This document shows, in pieces, positions 50,347 to 59,736 of a stretch of DNA of 64,000 nucleotides. Both the position numbers and the translations under genes were made by a program. Numbering within the stretch: position 1 is the stretch's first letter; each line of letters begins with the position of its first letter. The DNA is from Kosakonia quasisacchari (lineage in GTDB: Bacteria; Pseudomonadota; Gammaproteobacteria; Enterobacterales; Enterobacteriaceae): the NCBI RefSeq assembly GCF_004331415.1, contig NZ_SJOP01000002.1:297546-361545 (forward strand), in the 5' to 3' direction. The notes beneath the pieces were generated by a model. That model made no database searches, was not told the origin of the DNA, and worked only from the letters and a program-made list of their open reading frames with translations.

Positions 50347-50765
50347 TCTTGTGTGGAACCCGTTATGACAACACTGCTGTAAACACTCAGCCTCGCTGAG
50401 ACAATGTTGCTGCCATGCCGTAATAGCCGCCTATAACACGCGGCGAACGTATAGATGTTGTGTTGCAGAGCAGTGTACAGCAGGCAGTATATCGGTTAAT
50501 GAGTGAATTTCCAGACTCTCTTTCCCGTTTCAATCTCGAAAACATGGGGATAGACATATCGACCAAATGCAGCGGCAAATATGTACAGCCTGGAAAAATT
50601 GTACACATATTTGCCGGTTGGTTGCAAAAAGAACGCAATAAATAACAAACGATTAATTTGGTGAATGTGTCAATGAGAAATATCTGGCATAGTAATTGAT
50701 TAATTAATAGTCGTTACAAATCGTTATTATATCTAAGTAATTATTCAACTTGCGTAAAGAAAGGT
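50347..50765. promoter_or_regulatory. rcsD upstream region with a long inverted repeat
   Basis: This holds the presumed rcsD promoter (minus strand) and is clearly longer than I recall for E. coli. The notable element is an inverted repeat GGCAAATATGTACA (50574-50587) and TGTACACATATTTGCC (50600-50615), nearly perfect apart from two extra bases, with a 12-nt centre. A 61-codon open frame on the plus strand across this stretch has no ribosome binding site and no recognisable family. No known gene is visible. Confidence 0.45.
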
Positions 50766-50858
50766 AAAAAAAACCGAATGCGAAGCATCCGGTTATAAGA
50801 GGGGTAAACAGACATTCAGATTCGAATGACGGTAATAAATAAAGTTAATGATGATAGC
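50766..50858 (-). ncRNA. micF: MicF antisense small RNA (represses ompF)
   Basis: Read on the minus strand from 50858, the sequence begins GCTATCATCATTAACTTTAT, the ompF-pairing 5' end, and finishes with a GC-rich hairpin (CCGGATGCTTCGCATTCGG) followed by eight Us. The length of 93 nt matches E. coli MicF, and most bases agree; differences sit in the central region (TCGAAT and CTTATAA stretches). It lies divergent from ompC and downstream of rcsD's start, as in E. coli. It pairs with the ompF ribosome binding site with Hfq's help. Confidence 0.95.
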
Positions 50859-51183
50859 GTTAGGTATTTTAGTTGCGATTGAAGATTATGGTTTTGCATT
50901 CAGTGCTATGATTTTTATTTGTCTTATTATATTGTTTTTAAATGATTTTCTATTTGTTTTTGATTATTTGTGCGTATTTTTTTTAGCTATTTGTGCGAAA
51001 AAAAGTTCCCTCAAATTTACAAAATGAAACATCTATCATTATGTATGAAACATCTTCAAAGTTTTCGTATCATATTCCAGTTGGATTATTTTTATTTTTT
51101 AAGCAAAATGATTTTGCCAGCTGATTAGAGGGTTAATCGGCAAGCAGTGGCAATAAAAATGCATATAACAGAGGGTTAATAAA
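50859..51183 (+). promoter_or_regulatory. micF-ompC intergenic control region with OmpR sites
   Basis: A very AT-rich stretch (about 50860-51015) is followed by tandem OmpR-type sites: TTTACAAAATGAAACATCT (51016-51034), GTATGAAACATCTTC (51043-51057) and AGTTTTCGTATCATATT (51060-51076), corresponding to the C1-C2-C3 sites of E. coli ompC. The ompC -10 probably lies in TATCATATT. The roughly 100-nt leader ends with GAGGGTTAATAAA before the ATG and includes the region targeted by MicC in E. coli. The upstream sites also serve micF in the other direction. Confidence 0.85.
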
Positions 51184-52308
51184 ATGAAACTTAAAGTTCT
51201 GTCCCTCCTGGTACCGGCTCTGCTGGTAGCAGGCGCAGCAAATGCGGCTGAAGTTTACAACAAAGATGGCAACAAATTAGATCTGTACGGCAAAGTAGAC
51301 GGTCTGCACTATTTCTCTGACGACAGCAGCGCTGATGGCGATCAGACTTACGTCCGCTTTGGTTTCAAAGGCGAAACGCAGGTTAACGACCAGGTAACTG
51401 GCTACGGTCAGTGGGAATACAACGTTCAGGCCAATAACACTGAAACGTCCAGCGACCAGGCATGGACTCGTCTGGCCTTCGCCGGTATTCGCGTTGCTGA
51501 TGTTGGTTCTTTCGACTACGGTCGTAACTACGGCGTTATCTATGATGTCACTTCCTGGACCGACGTTCTGCCGGAATTCGGCGGTGATACCTACGGTGCA
51601 GATAACTTCCTGCAATCCCGTGCTAACGGTGTGGCAACCTACCGTAATACCGACTTCTTCGGCCTGGTTGATGGTCTGAACTTTGCTCTGCAATATCAGG
51701 GTAAAAACAGCAGCGCTGAGAACAACTCTGCTGGCCGCAGCATGACGAGAGAGAATGGAGATGGTTATGGCGCGTCTCTGACCTACGATCTGGGCGCAGG
51801 CTTCAGCGTCGGCGGTGCGATGTCCTCTTCCAAACGTACTGACAGACAAAACCAGGTTGCTACAAACATCTATGGCGAAGGCGATCACGCTGAAGTTTAT
51901 AGCGGCGGCCTGAAATACGACGCTAACAATATCTACCTGGCAGCGCAGTACTCCCAGACCTATAACGCAACCCGCTTCGGTTCTGCTAGTGATGCAGCGT
52001 ATGGTTTTGCCAACAAAGCGCAGAACTTCGAAGTGGTTGCACAGTACCAGTTCGACTTCGGTCTGCGTCCGTCCATCGCTTATCTGCAATCTAAAGGTAA
52101 GGACGTCAGCAACAACACCGGCACTGCTAACTTCGGTGACCAGGATATCCTGAAATACATCGATGTTGGCGCGACCTACTACTTCAACAAAAACATGTCC
52201 ACCTATGTTGATTACAAAATCAACCTACTGGACGACAACGACTTCACGAAAGCCGCTGGTATTTCCACCGACAACGTTGTTGCACTGGGCCTGGTTTACC
52301 AGTTCTAA
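51184..52308 (+). CDS. ompC: Outer-membrane porin OmpC
   Basis: A 374-residue general porin. It has a 21-residue signal peptide ([21 protein letters not shown]) and a mature N-terminus [20 protein letters not shown]. The constriction loop L3 carries [14 protein letters not shown] terminal Phe in LGLVYQF is the BAM recognition signal for the 16-strand barrel. Surface loops, for example [19 protein letters not shown] (L4), differ from E. coli, as is usual for exposed parts. The divergent MicF and OmpR sites upstream support OmpC rather than OmpF. Confidence 0.95.
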   Translation: MKLKVLSLLVPALLVAGAANAAEVYNKDGNKLDLYGKVDGLHYFSDDSSADGDQTYVRFGFKGETQVNDQVTGYGQWEYNVQANNTETSSDQAWTRLAFAGIRVADVGSFDYGRNYGVIYDVTSWTDVLPEFGGDTYGADNFLQSRANGVATYRNTDFFGLVDGLNFALQYQGKNSSAENNSAGRSMTRENGDGYGASLTYDLGAGFSVGGAMSSSKRTDRQNQVATNIYGEGDHAEVYSGGLKYDANNIYLAAQYSQTYNATRFGSASDAAYGFANKAQNFEVVAQYQFDFGLRPSIAYLQSKGKDVSNNTGTANFGDQDILKYIDVGATYYFNKNMSTYVDYKINLLDDNDFTKAAGISTDNVVALGLVYQF

Positions 52309-52327
52309 GTTAACAACCGTGATTATT

Positions 52328-52351
52328 AAGGGGCCGAAAGGCCCCTTTTTT
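52328..52351 (+). terminator. Intrinsic terminator after ompC
   Basis: GGGGCC-GAAA-GGCCCC followed by six Ts, 20 nt downstream of the ompC stop. A tetraloop-capped, strong rho-independent terminator. Confidence 0.94.
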
Positions 52352-52423
52352 ATGGCCCGCGTCGGCCAACGCTTTAGTTTTCGTGTAGGCTTGCCGCGAG
52401 TTAACAAATAACGAGAGACAGAG

Positions 52424-53455
52424 ATGATTTTTCTTCGTGCCGGGCTAGTCGCGGCGTTGTTGTTATTGACCGGTTGCGACACCGGTAGCAAGGCACAGCC
52501 CACCGTGCTGGAAGGCAAAACCATGGGCACTTTCTGGCGCGTGAGCGTGGTGGATATCAGCCCGCAACAGGCACAGAACCTGCAACAAAAAATTCAGACG
52601 CAGCTGGATGCCGACGATCATCTGATGTCGACCTGGAAGGACGACTCCGCGCTGATGCGCTTTAACCACTCGACCAGCACCGCGCCGTGGCCGGTTAGCG
52701 CCGCGATGGCAGACATTGTGACCACCGCGTTGCGTGTCGGCGAGAAAACCGAAGGCGCGATGGATATTACCGTCGGGCCGCTGGTTAATTTGTGGGGTTT
52801 TGGTCCGGATAAACAGCCGGTAAAAACACCGGGCCAGACACAAATCGATGTGGCGAAGGCACGTACCGGTTTAGCGCATTTAACCGTGATTAACCGCGCC
52901 GGGGAGCAGTTTCTGCAAAAGGATCTGCCGGATCTGTTTGTTGACCTTTCGACGGTAGGCGAGGGGTACGCGGCGGATCACCTGGCAAGGCTAATGGAGC
53001 AGGAAGGGATCGCACGTTATTTGGTTTCTGTCGGCGGCGCGTTAGCCAGTCGGGGAATGAACGCACAAGGGCAGCCGTGGCGCGTGGCAATCCAGAAACC
53101 AACCGATCGCGAGAATGCCGCCCAGGCGATGGTGGATATCAACGGTCATGGTATTAGCACCTCCGGCAGCTACCGTAATTATTACGAACTGGACGGCAAA
53201 CGCATTTCACACATCATTGATCCGCGTAGCGGGCGTCCTATCCAGCATGCGCTGGTATCGGTCACTGTTATCGCGCCTACAGCACTGGAAGCAGATGCCT
53301 GGGACACTGGCCTCATGGTGCTCGGCACTGAGCAGGCAAAAGAAGTGGTGAAGCGGGAAGGGCTGGCGGTATTTATGATTATCAAAGACGGCGATGGTTT
53401 CCGCGCCTGGATGTCGCCGCAGTTTTCTGCGTTCCTGCTAAGTGAAAAAAATTAA
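52424..53455 (+). CDS. apbE: FAD:protein FMN transferase ApbE (lipoprotein)
   Basis: A 343-residue periplasmic lipoprotein that covalently attaches FMN to threonine in target proteins such as RnfG/RsxG and NqrC. The signal and lipobox LLLLTGC place the lipidated Cys at residue 18. Family motifs include GKTMGTFWRVS (about 32-42), DDHLMSTWKDDSALMRFN, VSVGGALASRGM and the Mg-binding region SHIIDPRSGRPI with TALEADAWDTGLMVLG. It starts 116 bp after the ompC stop, behind GAGAGACAGAG, in the E. coli order ompC-apbE-ada. Confidence 0.94.
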   Translation: MIFLRAGLVAALLLLTGCDTGSKAQPTVLEGKTMGTFWRVSVVDISPQQAQNLQQKIQTQLDADDHLMSTWKDDSALMRFNHSTSTAPWPVSAAMADIVTTALRVGEKTEGAMDITVGPLVNLWGFGPDKQPVKTPGQTQIDVAKARTGLAHLTVINRAGEQFLQKDLPDLFVDLSTVGEGYAADHLARLMEQEGIARYLVSVGGALASRGMNAQGQPWRVAIQKPTDRENAAQAMVDINGHGISTSGSYRNYYELDGKRISHIIDPRSGRPIQHALVSVTVIAPTALEADAWDTGLMVLGTEQAKEVVKREGLAVFMIIKDGDGFRAWMSPQFSAFLLSEKN

Positions 53456-53527
53456 ACCGCAAGATTGCGGGTGTCTGGATCTGCGCATACGGGCACAGTG
53501 AGGCTAAGCTTACATGAGGAGCCTGAC

Positions 53528-54589
53528 ATGAACGACACCACATTATTAGATGAACAGCGCTGGCAAGCGGTGCTAGCGCGTAACGCGCAGGTCGATGGTC
53601 AGTTCGTTTTTGCCGTGCGGACAACAGGCATTTTTTGCCGACCTTCCTGCACGGCGCGCCACGCTTTGCGCCAGAATGTCCGTTTTTATCCTGACGCGCA
53701 GAGCGCCCTGGCCGCTGGGTTTCGCCCCTGTAAGCGCTGCCAGCCGGATAAATCCCACCCGCAGCAACAGCGGCTGGATAAAGTGGCCAAAGCCTGCCGT
53801 TTACTGGAGCAGGATACGCCCATTACGCTGGAGCAACTGGCTGCCGAAGTGGCGCTGAGCCCTTACCATTTTCACCGTTTATTTAAATCCGTTACCGGGA
53901 TGACGCCAAAGGCCTGGCAACTGGCTTTTCGCGCTCGCCGCTTGCGTAATACGCTGGCAGAGTGTGAAACCGTAACCGACGCCGTGCTGGCAGCGGGCTT
54001 CCCGGATAGCAGCAGTTATTACCGCCAGGCCGATGCATCCCTGGGGATGACGGCACAGCAGTTTCGCCGCGGTGGCGATGCTGCCGACGTCTGGTATACG
54101 TTCAGTGACTGTGCGCTGGGGCGCTGTCTGGTGGCGGAGAGTGAGCGTGGAATTTGCGCCATTTTACTGGCTGACAGTGACGAGCAGCTTCTTGCCCAGT
54201 TGCAGGCGATCTTCCCGCGCGCTCAGCGTGCCCAGGCGAGTGAGGCATTCAGCGAACGTGTCGCGCAGGTGATTCAGCGTCTCGACAATGCCGATGCCCC
54301 CTTTACGCTGCCGCTGGATCTGCGCGGCACCGCTTTCCAGTTACAGGTGTGGCAAGCACTGCGCGAAATCCCCGCAGGCGAGACGGTAAGTTATCAGGCA
54401 CTGGCGCAAAAGCTGGGTAAACCGCAAGCGGTGCGGGCGGTTGCCAGCGCCTGCGGTGCGAACAAATTGGCGATTGTGATCCCTTGTCATCGCGTGGTGC
54501 GCAGCGATGGCGCACTTGCCGGATATCGCTGGGGAATGACGCGCAAGGCACAATTGCTCCAGCGAGAAAGCACTAAAGAGGAGATGTAA
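53528..54589 (+). CDS. ada: Ada: methylphosphotriester/O6-methylguanine methyltransferase and activator
   Basis: A 353-residue DNA-repair protein and transcription activator of the adaptive response. The N-terminal zinc domain has C37 (methyl acceptor), C41, C68 and C71 (FCRPSC ... PCKRC). An AraC-type helix-turn-helix domain follows at about 85-180 (SPYHFHRLFKSVTGMTPKAW). The C-terminal O6-methyltransferase has the acceptor C320 in VIPCHRV. The start follows GAGGAGCCTGAC. The stop and the alkB ATG overlap by one base. Confidence 0.96.
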   Translation: MNDTTLLDEQRWQAVLARNAQVDGQFVFAVRTTGIFCRPSCTARHALRQNVRFYPDAQSALAAGFRPCKRCQPDKSHPQQQRLDKVAKACRLLEQDTPITLEQLAAEVALSPYHFHRLFKSVTGMTPKAWQLAFRARRLRNTLAECETVTDAVLAAGFPDSSSYYRQADASLGMTAQQFRRGGDAADVWYTFSDCALGRCLVAESERGICAILLADSDEQLLAQLQAIFPRAQRAQASEAFSERVAQVIQRLDNADAPFTLPLDLRGTAFQLQVWQALREIPAGETVSYQALAQKLGKPQAVRAVASACGANKLAIVIPCHRVVRSDGALAGYRWGMTRKAQLLQRESTKEEM

Positions 54590-55245
54590 TGCTCGATCTG
54601 TTTGCCGGTGAACACCCCTGGCAGGAGCCGCTTGCGCCAGGTGCGGTCGTGCTGCGGCGCCTTGCGTTAGCACCAGCCGACCAACTTTTGCACGGCATTG
54701 CGCAAGTGGTTAATCAGTCGCCGCTGCGCCATATGGTCACGCCTGGTGGTTATACCATGTCGGTGGCGATGACCAACTGTGGCAAACTCGGCTGGACCAC
54801 CGATCAGCGCGGTTACCTTTATTCGCCTGTCGATCCCCTGACTCAACAGCCGTGGCCGCCAATGCCTGCGGCTTTTTCCGCGTTGTGCCAGCAGGCGAGC
54901 GAGGCGGCGGGTTATCCTGATTTCCGTCCGGATGCCTGTCTTATCAACCGTTATGTGCCGGGTGCGAAATTGTCTCTGCATCAGGATAAAGATGAACCCG
55001 ATCTGCGTGCGCCGATTGTATCTGTGTCGCTCGGTTTACCGGCTGTTTTTCAGTTTGGCGGCCTGAAACGTAGCGATCCGCTGCAACGGTTGATGCTTGA
55101 ACACGGCGATGTTGTGGTATGGGGAGGCGAGTCGCGGCTCTTTTACCACGGGATTGCGCCGCTGAAAGGTGGACATCACCCGGCCACCGGGGAGTGCCGC
55201 TATAACCTGACATTTCGTCAGGCAGGCAATAGCGAACAAAAATAA
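54589..55245 (+). CDS. alkB: AlkB alkylated-DNA dioxygenase
   Basis: A 218-residue Fe(II)/2-oxoglutarate dioxygenase that oxidatively removes methyl groups from 1-methyladenine and 3-methylcytosine. The iron ligands are H131 and D133 (LHQDKDEPD) and H187 (FYHGIAPL); 2-oxoglutarate is held by Arg residues in CRYNLTFRQ. MTNCGKLGW is the nucleotide-recognition region. TAATG overlap with ada indicates the ada-alkB operon, induced by methylated Ada. Confidence 0.97.
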   Translation: MLDLFAGEHPWQEPLAPGAVVLRRLALAPADQLLHGIAQVVNQSPLRHMVTPGGYTMSVAMTNCGKLGWTTDQRGYLYSPVDPLTQQPWPPMPAAFSALCQQASEAAGYPDFRPDACLINRYVPGAKLSLHQDKDEPDLRAPIVSVSLGLPAVFQFGGLKRSDPLQRLMLEHGDVVVWGGESRLFYHGIAPLKGGHHPATGECRYNLTFRQAGNSEQK

Positions 55246-55312
55246 GAATTATTCTTGATGTAACGTATTAGCCGTTTAAACTGCGGGCTGTTTTTGTTGA
55301 CCGGGTGTTGTT

Positions 55313-56956
55313 ATGGAACTTCTCCTTCTTGTCTGGCGTCAGTATCGCTGGCCTTTTGTCGGTGTGCTCGCGCTTACCCTCCTGAGCGCCGCGTTTGGTA
55401 TCGGCCTGATTGCTTTTATTAACCAGCGGCTGATTGAAACTGTCGATATGTCGCTGACCGTCTTACCAGAGTTTCTCGGCCTGCTGTTGCTATTGATGTC
55501 AGTGACGCTGGGTTCGCAACTGGCGCTCACTTCACTCGGCCACCATTTTGTCTTCCGCCTGCGCAGTGAATTTATCAAGCGCATTCTCGACACACCGGTC
55601 GAACGCATCGAGCAACTGGGTAGCGCCTCGCTGCTGGCCGGTCTGACCAGCGACGTGCGTAATATCACCATTGCGTTTGTGCGCCTGCCGGAGCTGGTGC
55701 AGGGTATTATCCTGACTGTCGGTTCCTGTATTTACCTTGCGACGCTCTCTGGCAAGATGCTGGTGATCACTGCGCTGTGGATGGCGCTGACCATCTGGGG
55801 CGGGTTCGTGCTGGTGTCCCGTGTTTATAAACATATGGCGATGCTGCGTGAAACGGAAGATAAGCTGTACAACGATTTTCAGACCGTGCTGGAAGGGCGC
55901 AAAGAGCTGAATCTCAACCGCGAACGTGCAGAACATATTTTCGAGCAGATGTACCTGCCGGACGCGCGTGAATACCGTCATCATATTATTCGCGCCGATA
56001 CGTTCCATCTAAGTGCGGTGAACTGGTCGAACATTATGATGCTTGGCGCAATTGGCCTGGTGTTCTGGATGGCAAACAGCCTTGGCTGGGCGGATACGAA
56101 TGTCGCCGCAACATATTCCCTGACGCTGCTGTTTTTGCGTACGCCGTTGTTATCAGCGGTTGGTGCACTGCCCACGCTGCTCAGTGCGCAGGTCGCTTTT
56201 AAAAAGCTAAAACAGTTTGCGCTGGCATCCTATAAAGCCGAGTTTCCTCGCCCGCAGGCTTTCCCGAACTGGCAAACGCTGGAACTACGCGATGTTACCT
56301 TTAAATATCAGGACAACGATTTCGCGATTGGCCCCGTCAATATGACGCTGAATCGTGGCGAACTGGTGTTTTTGATTGGGGGTAACGGCAGCGGCAAGTC
56401 AACGTTGGCGATGTTGTTGACCGGGCTGTATCAGCCGGTTTCCGGCGAGATCCTGCTGGATGGCAAACCGATGGCGCAGGATAAACCGGAAGATTACCGT
56501 AAGTTATTTTCAGCGGTCTTTACCGACGTCTGGCTGTTTGACGACCTCCTGGGGCCGGAAGGCAAGCAGGCGGATCCGGTGCTGGTAGGAAAGTGGCTTG
56601 AGCAACTGAAAATGTCGCACAAGCTGGAACTGGACAACGGTAAGATCCTCAACCTGAAGCTGTCGAAAGGGCAGAAAAAACGCGTCGCATTGCTGCTGGC
56701 GCTGGCGGAAGAGCGCGATATTCTGCTGCTGGACGAATGGGCGGCGGATCAGGATCCTCACTTCCGCCGCGATTTCTACCAGGTACTACTGCCGTTAATG
56801 CAGCAGATGGGCAAAACCATTTTTGCCATCAGCCATGACGACCACTACTTCGTACATGCCGATCGCTTGCTGGAGATGCGCAACGGCCAGCTCACCGAGC
56901 TGGTGGGTGAAGAGCGTGCGCACGCTTCCCGCGACGCAGTAGCACGTACCGCCTGA
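55313..56956 (+). CDS. yojI: ABC-type peptide/multidrug exporter YojI
   Basis: A 547-residue half-transporter with an N-terminal membrane domain (six helices, about 1-300) and a C-terminal ATPase domain. Walker A is GGNGSGKST (about 358-366), the signature region is LSKGQKKR rather than the canonical LSGGQ, and Walker B is [12 protein letters not shown]. In E. coli YojI works with TolC to export microcin J25. Length equals E. coli YojI. It stands 67 bp after alkB. Confidence 0.95.
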   Translation: MELLLLVWRQYRWPFVGVLALTLLSAAFGIGLIAFINQRLIETVDMSLTVLPEFLGLLLLLMSVTLGSQLALTSLGHHFVFRLRSEFIKRILDTPVERIEQLGSASLLAGLTSDVRNITIAFVRLPELVQGIILTVGSCIYLATLSGKMLVITALWMALTIWGGFVLVSRVYKHMAMLRETEDKLYNDFQTVLEGRKELNLNRERAEHIFEQMYLPDAREYRHHIIRADTFHLSAVNWSNIMMLGAIGLVFWMANSLGWADTNVAATYSLTLLFLRTPLLSAVGALPTLLSAQVAFKKLKQFALASYKAEFPRPQAFPNWQTLELRDVTFKYQDNDFAIGPVNMTLNRGELVFLIGGNGSGKSTLAMLLTGLYQPVSGEILLDGKPMAQDKPEDYRKLFSAVFTDVWLFDDLLGPEGKQADPVLVGKWLEQLKMSHKLELDNGKILNLKLSKGQKKRVALLLALAEERDILLLDEWAADQDPHFRRDFYQVLLPLMQQMGKTIFAISHDDHYFVHADRLLEMRNGQLTELVGEERAHASRDAVARTA

Positions 56957-56960
56957 CCGC

Positions 56961-56996
56961 TCTCCCCCTCGGCTCGGGGGAGAGTGCCGCTTTTTT
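56961..56996 (+). terminator. Hairpin with distal T run after yojI
   Basis: TCTCCCCC-TCGGCTC-GGGGGAGA (56961-56983) forms a strong stem, but the six Ts (56991-56996) start 8 nt away, so termination strength is uncertain. It separates yojI from mgtE. Confidence 0.5.
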
Positions 56997-57101
56997 ATCC
57001 AAACGCCTGCGCTGTTTATTATTTTTTACAAAACCTACCGCTATGCTTAAGGCTCCTCCGCTCTGGCTTCAGGGCGCTTTGCCACACTCAGGGATTGGCC
57101 A

Positions 57102-58538
57102 ATGTCAGTTATCAAAAAAAACAGCGTCAAACTGCGCGACGAAGAGCGCGCGCGGCTGATTTGGCTGCTGACCACCCATAAACCGCTCACCGCCGCGTTG
57201 CTTGGCGAATTAACGCTCGTCGAGCAGGTCGATAGTGCCGAGCTTGAGCGCGATCTCGCCGAAGTGAATGTGCTGGTTTCGCACCTGCCGCCACCGGATT
57301 TGGCTGATACCCTCGAAGCGCTACCGGTAGTTGAACGCCACGCGTTATGGCGGCTAATCGATGATGATAAGCGCGGCAAAGTGCTGCTTGAAGCGTCCGA
57401 AAACGTCTGGGATGACCTGATTGATGAGATGAGCGACCGTGCGCTGCTGGATGCGCTCGAGACGCTGGATATTGATGAGCAAATCTGGCTGGTGCAGCAT
57501 CTGCCGCGTAACCTCACCGGGCGGCTGATGGCGACGTTGCCGCCGTCAGAGCGCGCTCGTATGCGGCAAGTAATGCGCTATGGCAAAAATTGCGTCGGCG
57601 CAATTATGGCGTTTGAAGTCATCACCGTCCGCTCAGAGGTCACGCTGGCGGCCGTCCAGCGCTATCTGCGCCGTCTCGGTAAGATGCCAGAGAACACCGA
57701 TAAACTGTTTGTGATCGGACGTGATAACCGGCTGATGGGCGAGTTGACGCTGCAAACTATTCTGCTTAACGCCGCCGGGCGGCGTGTGAGCGACGTGATG
57801 GATGCCGATCCGGTAACCTTTTCACCCGAAGACGACGCGGAAAAAGTGGCGCGCACCTTCGAGCGTGACAACTTGCTCAGCGCGGCGGTGGTGGATGAAA
57901 ACGGCATGCTGATGGGGCGTTTGACCATCGATGAAATCGTTGACGTTGTGTACGAAGAGACCGACAACGACATGCGCCAGATGGGGGGCTTAAGTACCGA
58001 GGAAGATGTTTTCGCGCCGGTAAGTAAAGCGGTGAAAACCCGTTGGGTGTGGCTGGCAACCAACTTGTGTACTGCGTTTATCGCATCACGCGTCATTGAC
58101 GGTTTCGAACACACCATTTCGCAACTGGTGGCGCTGGCATCGCTGATGCCGATTGTCGCTGGTATCGGCGGCAATACCGGTAATCAAACCATTACCATGA
58201 TCGTTCGTGCACTGGCATTACAGAACATTCAGCCGGGGAATTTTACCTTTCTTATTCTGCGTGAAATGGGCGTGGCGCTGATTAACGGCCTGGTGTGGGG
58301 CGGGATTATGGGCGGTGTCACCTGGTGGCTGTACGACGATGCGGCGTTGGGCGGCGTGATGACGTTGGCAATGGTGTTGAACCTGCTGATGGCGGCGTTG
58401 ATGGGCGTCTTAATCCCGATGGTGATGACACGGCTGGGGCGCGACCCTGCGGTCGGCTCCAGCGTCATGATCACCGCCATTACCGATACCGGCGGTTTCT
58501 TTATTTTTCTTGGGCTGGCGACGATTTTTTTGCTGTAA
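57102..58538 (+). CDS. mgtE: Magnesium transporter MgtE
   Basis: A 478-residue magnesium channel/transporter. It has an N-terminal superhelical domain (about 1-150), two CBS domains (about 165-285; GELTLQTILLN, GRLTIDEIVDVVYEE) that sense cytoplasmic Mg, and five C-terminal helices (about 310-478). The pore helices show GIGGNTGNQT and the conserved SSVMITAITDTGGFF. AGGGA 7 nt before the ATG supports the start. E. coli K-12 lacks MgtE. Its 3' end overlaps the convergent SulP gene by 38 bp. Confidence 0.94.
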   Translation: MSVIKKNSVKLRDEERARLIWLLTTHKPLTAALLGELTLVEQVDSAELERDLAEVNVLVSHLPPPDLADTLEALPVVERHALWRLIDDDKRGKVLLEASENVWDDLIDEMSDRALLDALETLDIDEQIWLVQHLPRNLTGRLMATLPPSERARMRQVMRYGKNCVGAIMAFEVITVRSEVTLAAVQRYLRRLGKMPENTDKLFVIGRDNRLMGELTLQTILLNAAGRRVSDVMDADPVTFSPEDDAEKVARTFERDNLLSAAVVDENGMLMGRLTIDEIVDVVYEETDNDMRQMGGLSTEEDVFAPVSKAVKTRWVWLATNLCTAFIASRVIDGFEHTISQLVALASLMPIVAGIGGNTGNQTITMIVRALALQNIQPGNFTFLILREMGVALINGLVWGGIMGGVTWWLYDDAALGGVMTLAMVLNLLMAALMGVLIPMVMTRLGRDPAVGSSVMITAITDTGGFFIFLGLATIFLL

Positions 58539-59736
58539 ACAGGCTCTTTTCACGCAGTGCCGCTGGCGTAATCGCCAGCGTAACCAGCCCGGCAACAACG
58601 CCGATAGCCAGATTACCGGTGCTGACGGTGGCAACCACGGTGACCAGCATCACCAGCGTTTCGATAACCGGCGCCCGTGCAAGCGTTGTGGGTTGCAAAC
58701 TGCTCCAGTTGAAGGTCTTGAAAGCGACAATCGCCATAATCCCGGCCAGCACCACCATCGGGATTTTCGCCATCACTTCGCTTAATGCCGTTACCAGCAG
58801 CAACAGCACCAGTGCAGCGGCAAGGGTCGAGATCCGTGTGCGGCCTTTGCCCATCTCCACGTTGACAATGGTCTGGCCGATCATGGCACACCCGGCAATC
58901 CCGCCGTAAAAACCTGCCAGAATGTTCGCAATCCCAAGCCCGGTGCTTTCCCGGCTTTTATTCGATGGGGTATGGGTTAGATCGTCAACCAATTTGGCGG
59001 TGAGCAGAGACTCCATCAAGCCGACAAAAGCGATGCTCAGCGCACACGGCCAGACAATGCTCAGCGTATGCAGATTCAATGGCACCAGCCATTGCGTTAG
59101 CCCAGGCAAACCGCCCTGCATTGAACCTTCATCTCCCACGGTGGGCAGCGACTGACCGGTAAAAACGGTGAACGCCGTGAGCAGCATAATCGCCACCAGT
59201 GGCGCGGGAATGCTTTTTACCCAGCGCGGCAGCCACAGCACAATCAGAATGGTCAGGGCGAACAGCGCCAGAATCAGGGGATCTTTACGCCAGAAATGCG
59301 GCACCTGAGCGAAGAAAATTAAAATCCCCAGCGCATTAACAAAACCAGCCATAACAGCGTGTGGGATAACGCGCATTAACCGGGACATTCCGCTTAAACC
59401 GAAAATAATCTGGATAACGCCAGCCAGTAACACGGCGGGTAAGATGTATTCCGCACCGTTCTGATGAACCATTGGACCGATAACCAATGCGACTGACCCC
59501 GCCGCCGCCGTAACCATTGCCGGACGCCCGCCGAGCAAAGACATGCTAAAACAAAGCACTACTGAGGCTATCAGGCTAACTTTCGGGTCTACACCTGCGA
59601 TAACTGAAAATGAGATAACTTCCGGGATCAGTGCCAGTGCGGTGATAACGCCTGCCAGAACTTCCCGGGTAAAAAGCTGTGGTGAGCGCAGGAGAGGGAT
59701 CCGCTGGTTTGCAGAATGGGTTGGTTTTTCGGTCAT
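58501..59736 (-). CDS. SulP-family anion transporter without a STAS domain
   Basis: A 411-residue membrane protein with 10-14 hydrophobic segments. SulP/SLC26 features are REVLAGVITALALIPEVISF (about 21-40), GGRPAMVTAAAGSVALV and GIANILAGFYGGIAGCAMIGQT (about 270-292). It ends soon after the last helix (AALREKSLFTAKK), so the usual C-terminal STAS domain is absent. The substrate could be sulfate, bicarbonate or a dicarboxylate; the sequence does not decide. The start ATG 59736 (MTEKPTHSANQR) has a poor ribosome binding site, and longer versions up to 59838 are possible. It lies convergent with mgtE. Confidence 0.85.
   Translation of the reverse strand: MTEKPTHSANQRIPLLRSPQLFTREVLAGVITALALIPEVISFSVIAGVDPKVSLIASVVLCFSMSLLGGRPAMVTAAAGSVALVIGPMVHQNGAEYILPAVLLAGVIQIIFGLSGMSRLMRVIPHAVMAGFVNALGILIFFAQVPHFWRKDPLILALFALTILIVLWLPRWVKSIPAPLVAIMLLTAFTVFTGQSLPTVGDEGSMQGGLPGLTQWLVPLNLHTLSIVWPCALSIAFVGLMESLLTAKLVDDLTHTPSNKSRESTGLGIANILAGFYGGIAGCAMIGQTIVNVEMGKGRTRISTLAAALVLLLLVTALSEVMAKIPMVVLAGIMAIVAFKTFNWSSLQPTTLARAPVIETLVMLVTVVATVSTGNLAIGVVAGLVTLAITPAALREKSLFTAKKSSPAQEK

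Noticed and set aside
50460..50645. 61-codon plus-strand frame between rcsD and micF
   Set aside because: No Shine-Dalgarno, no similarity I recognise, and half of it lies in an inverted repeat. It is more likely part of the rcsD control region, though a small protein cannot be fully excluded.
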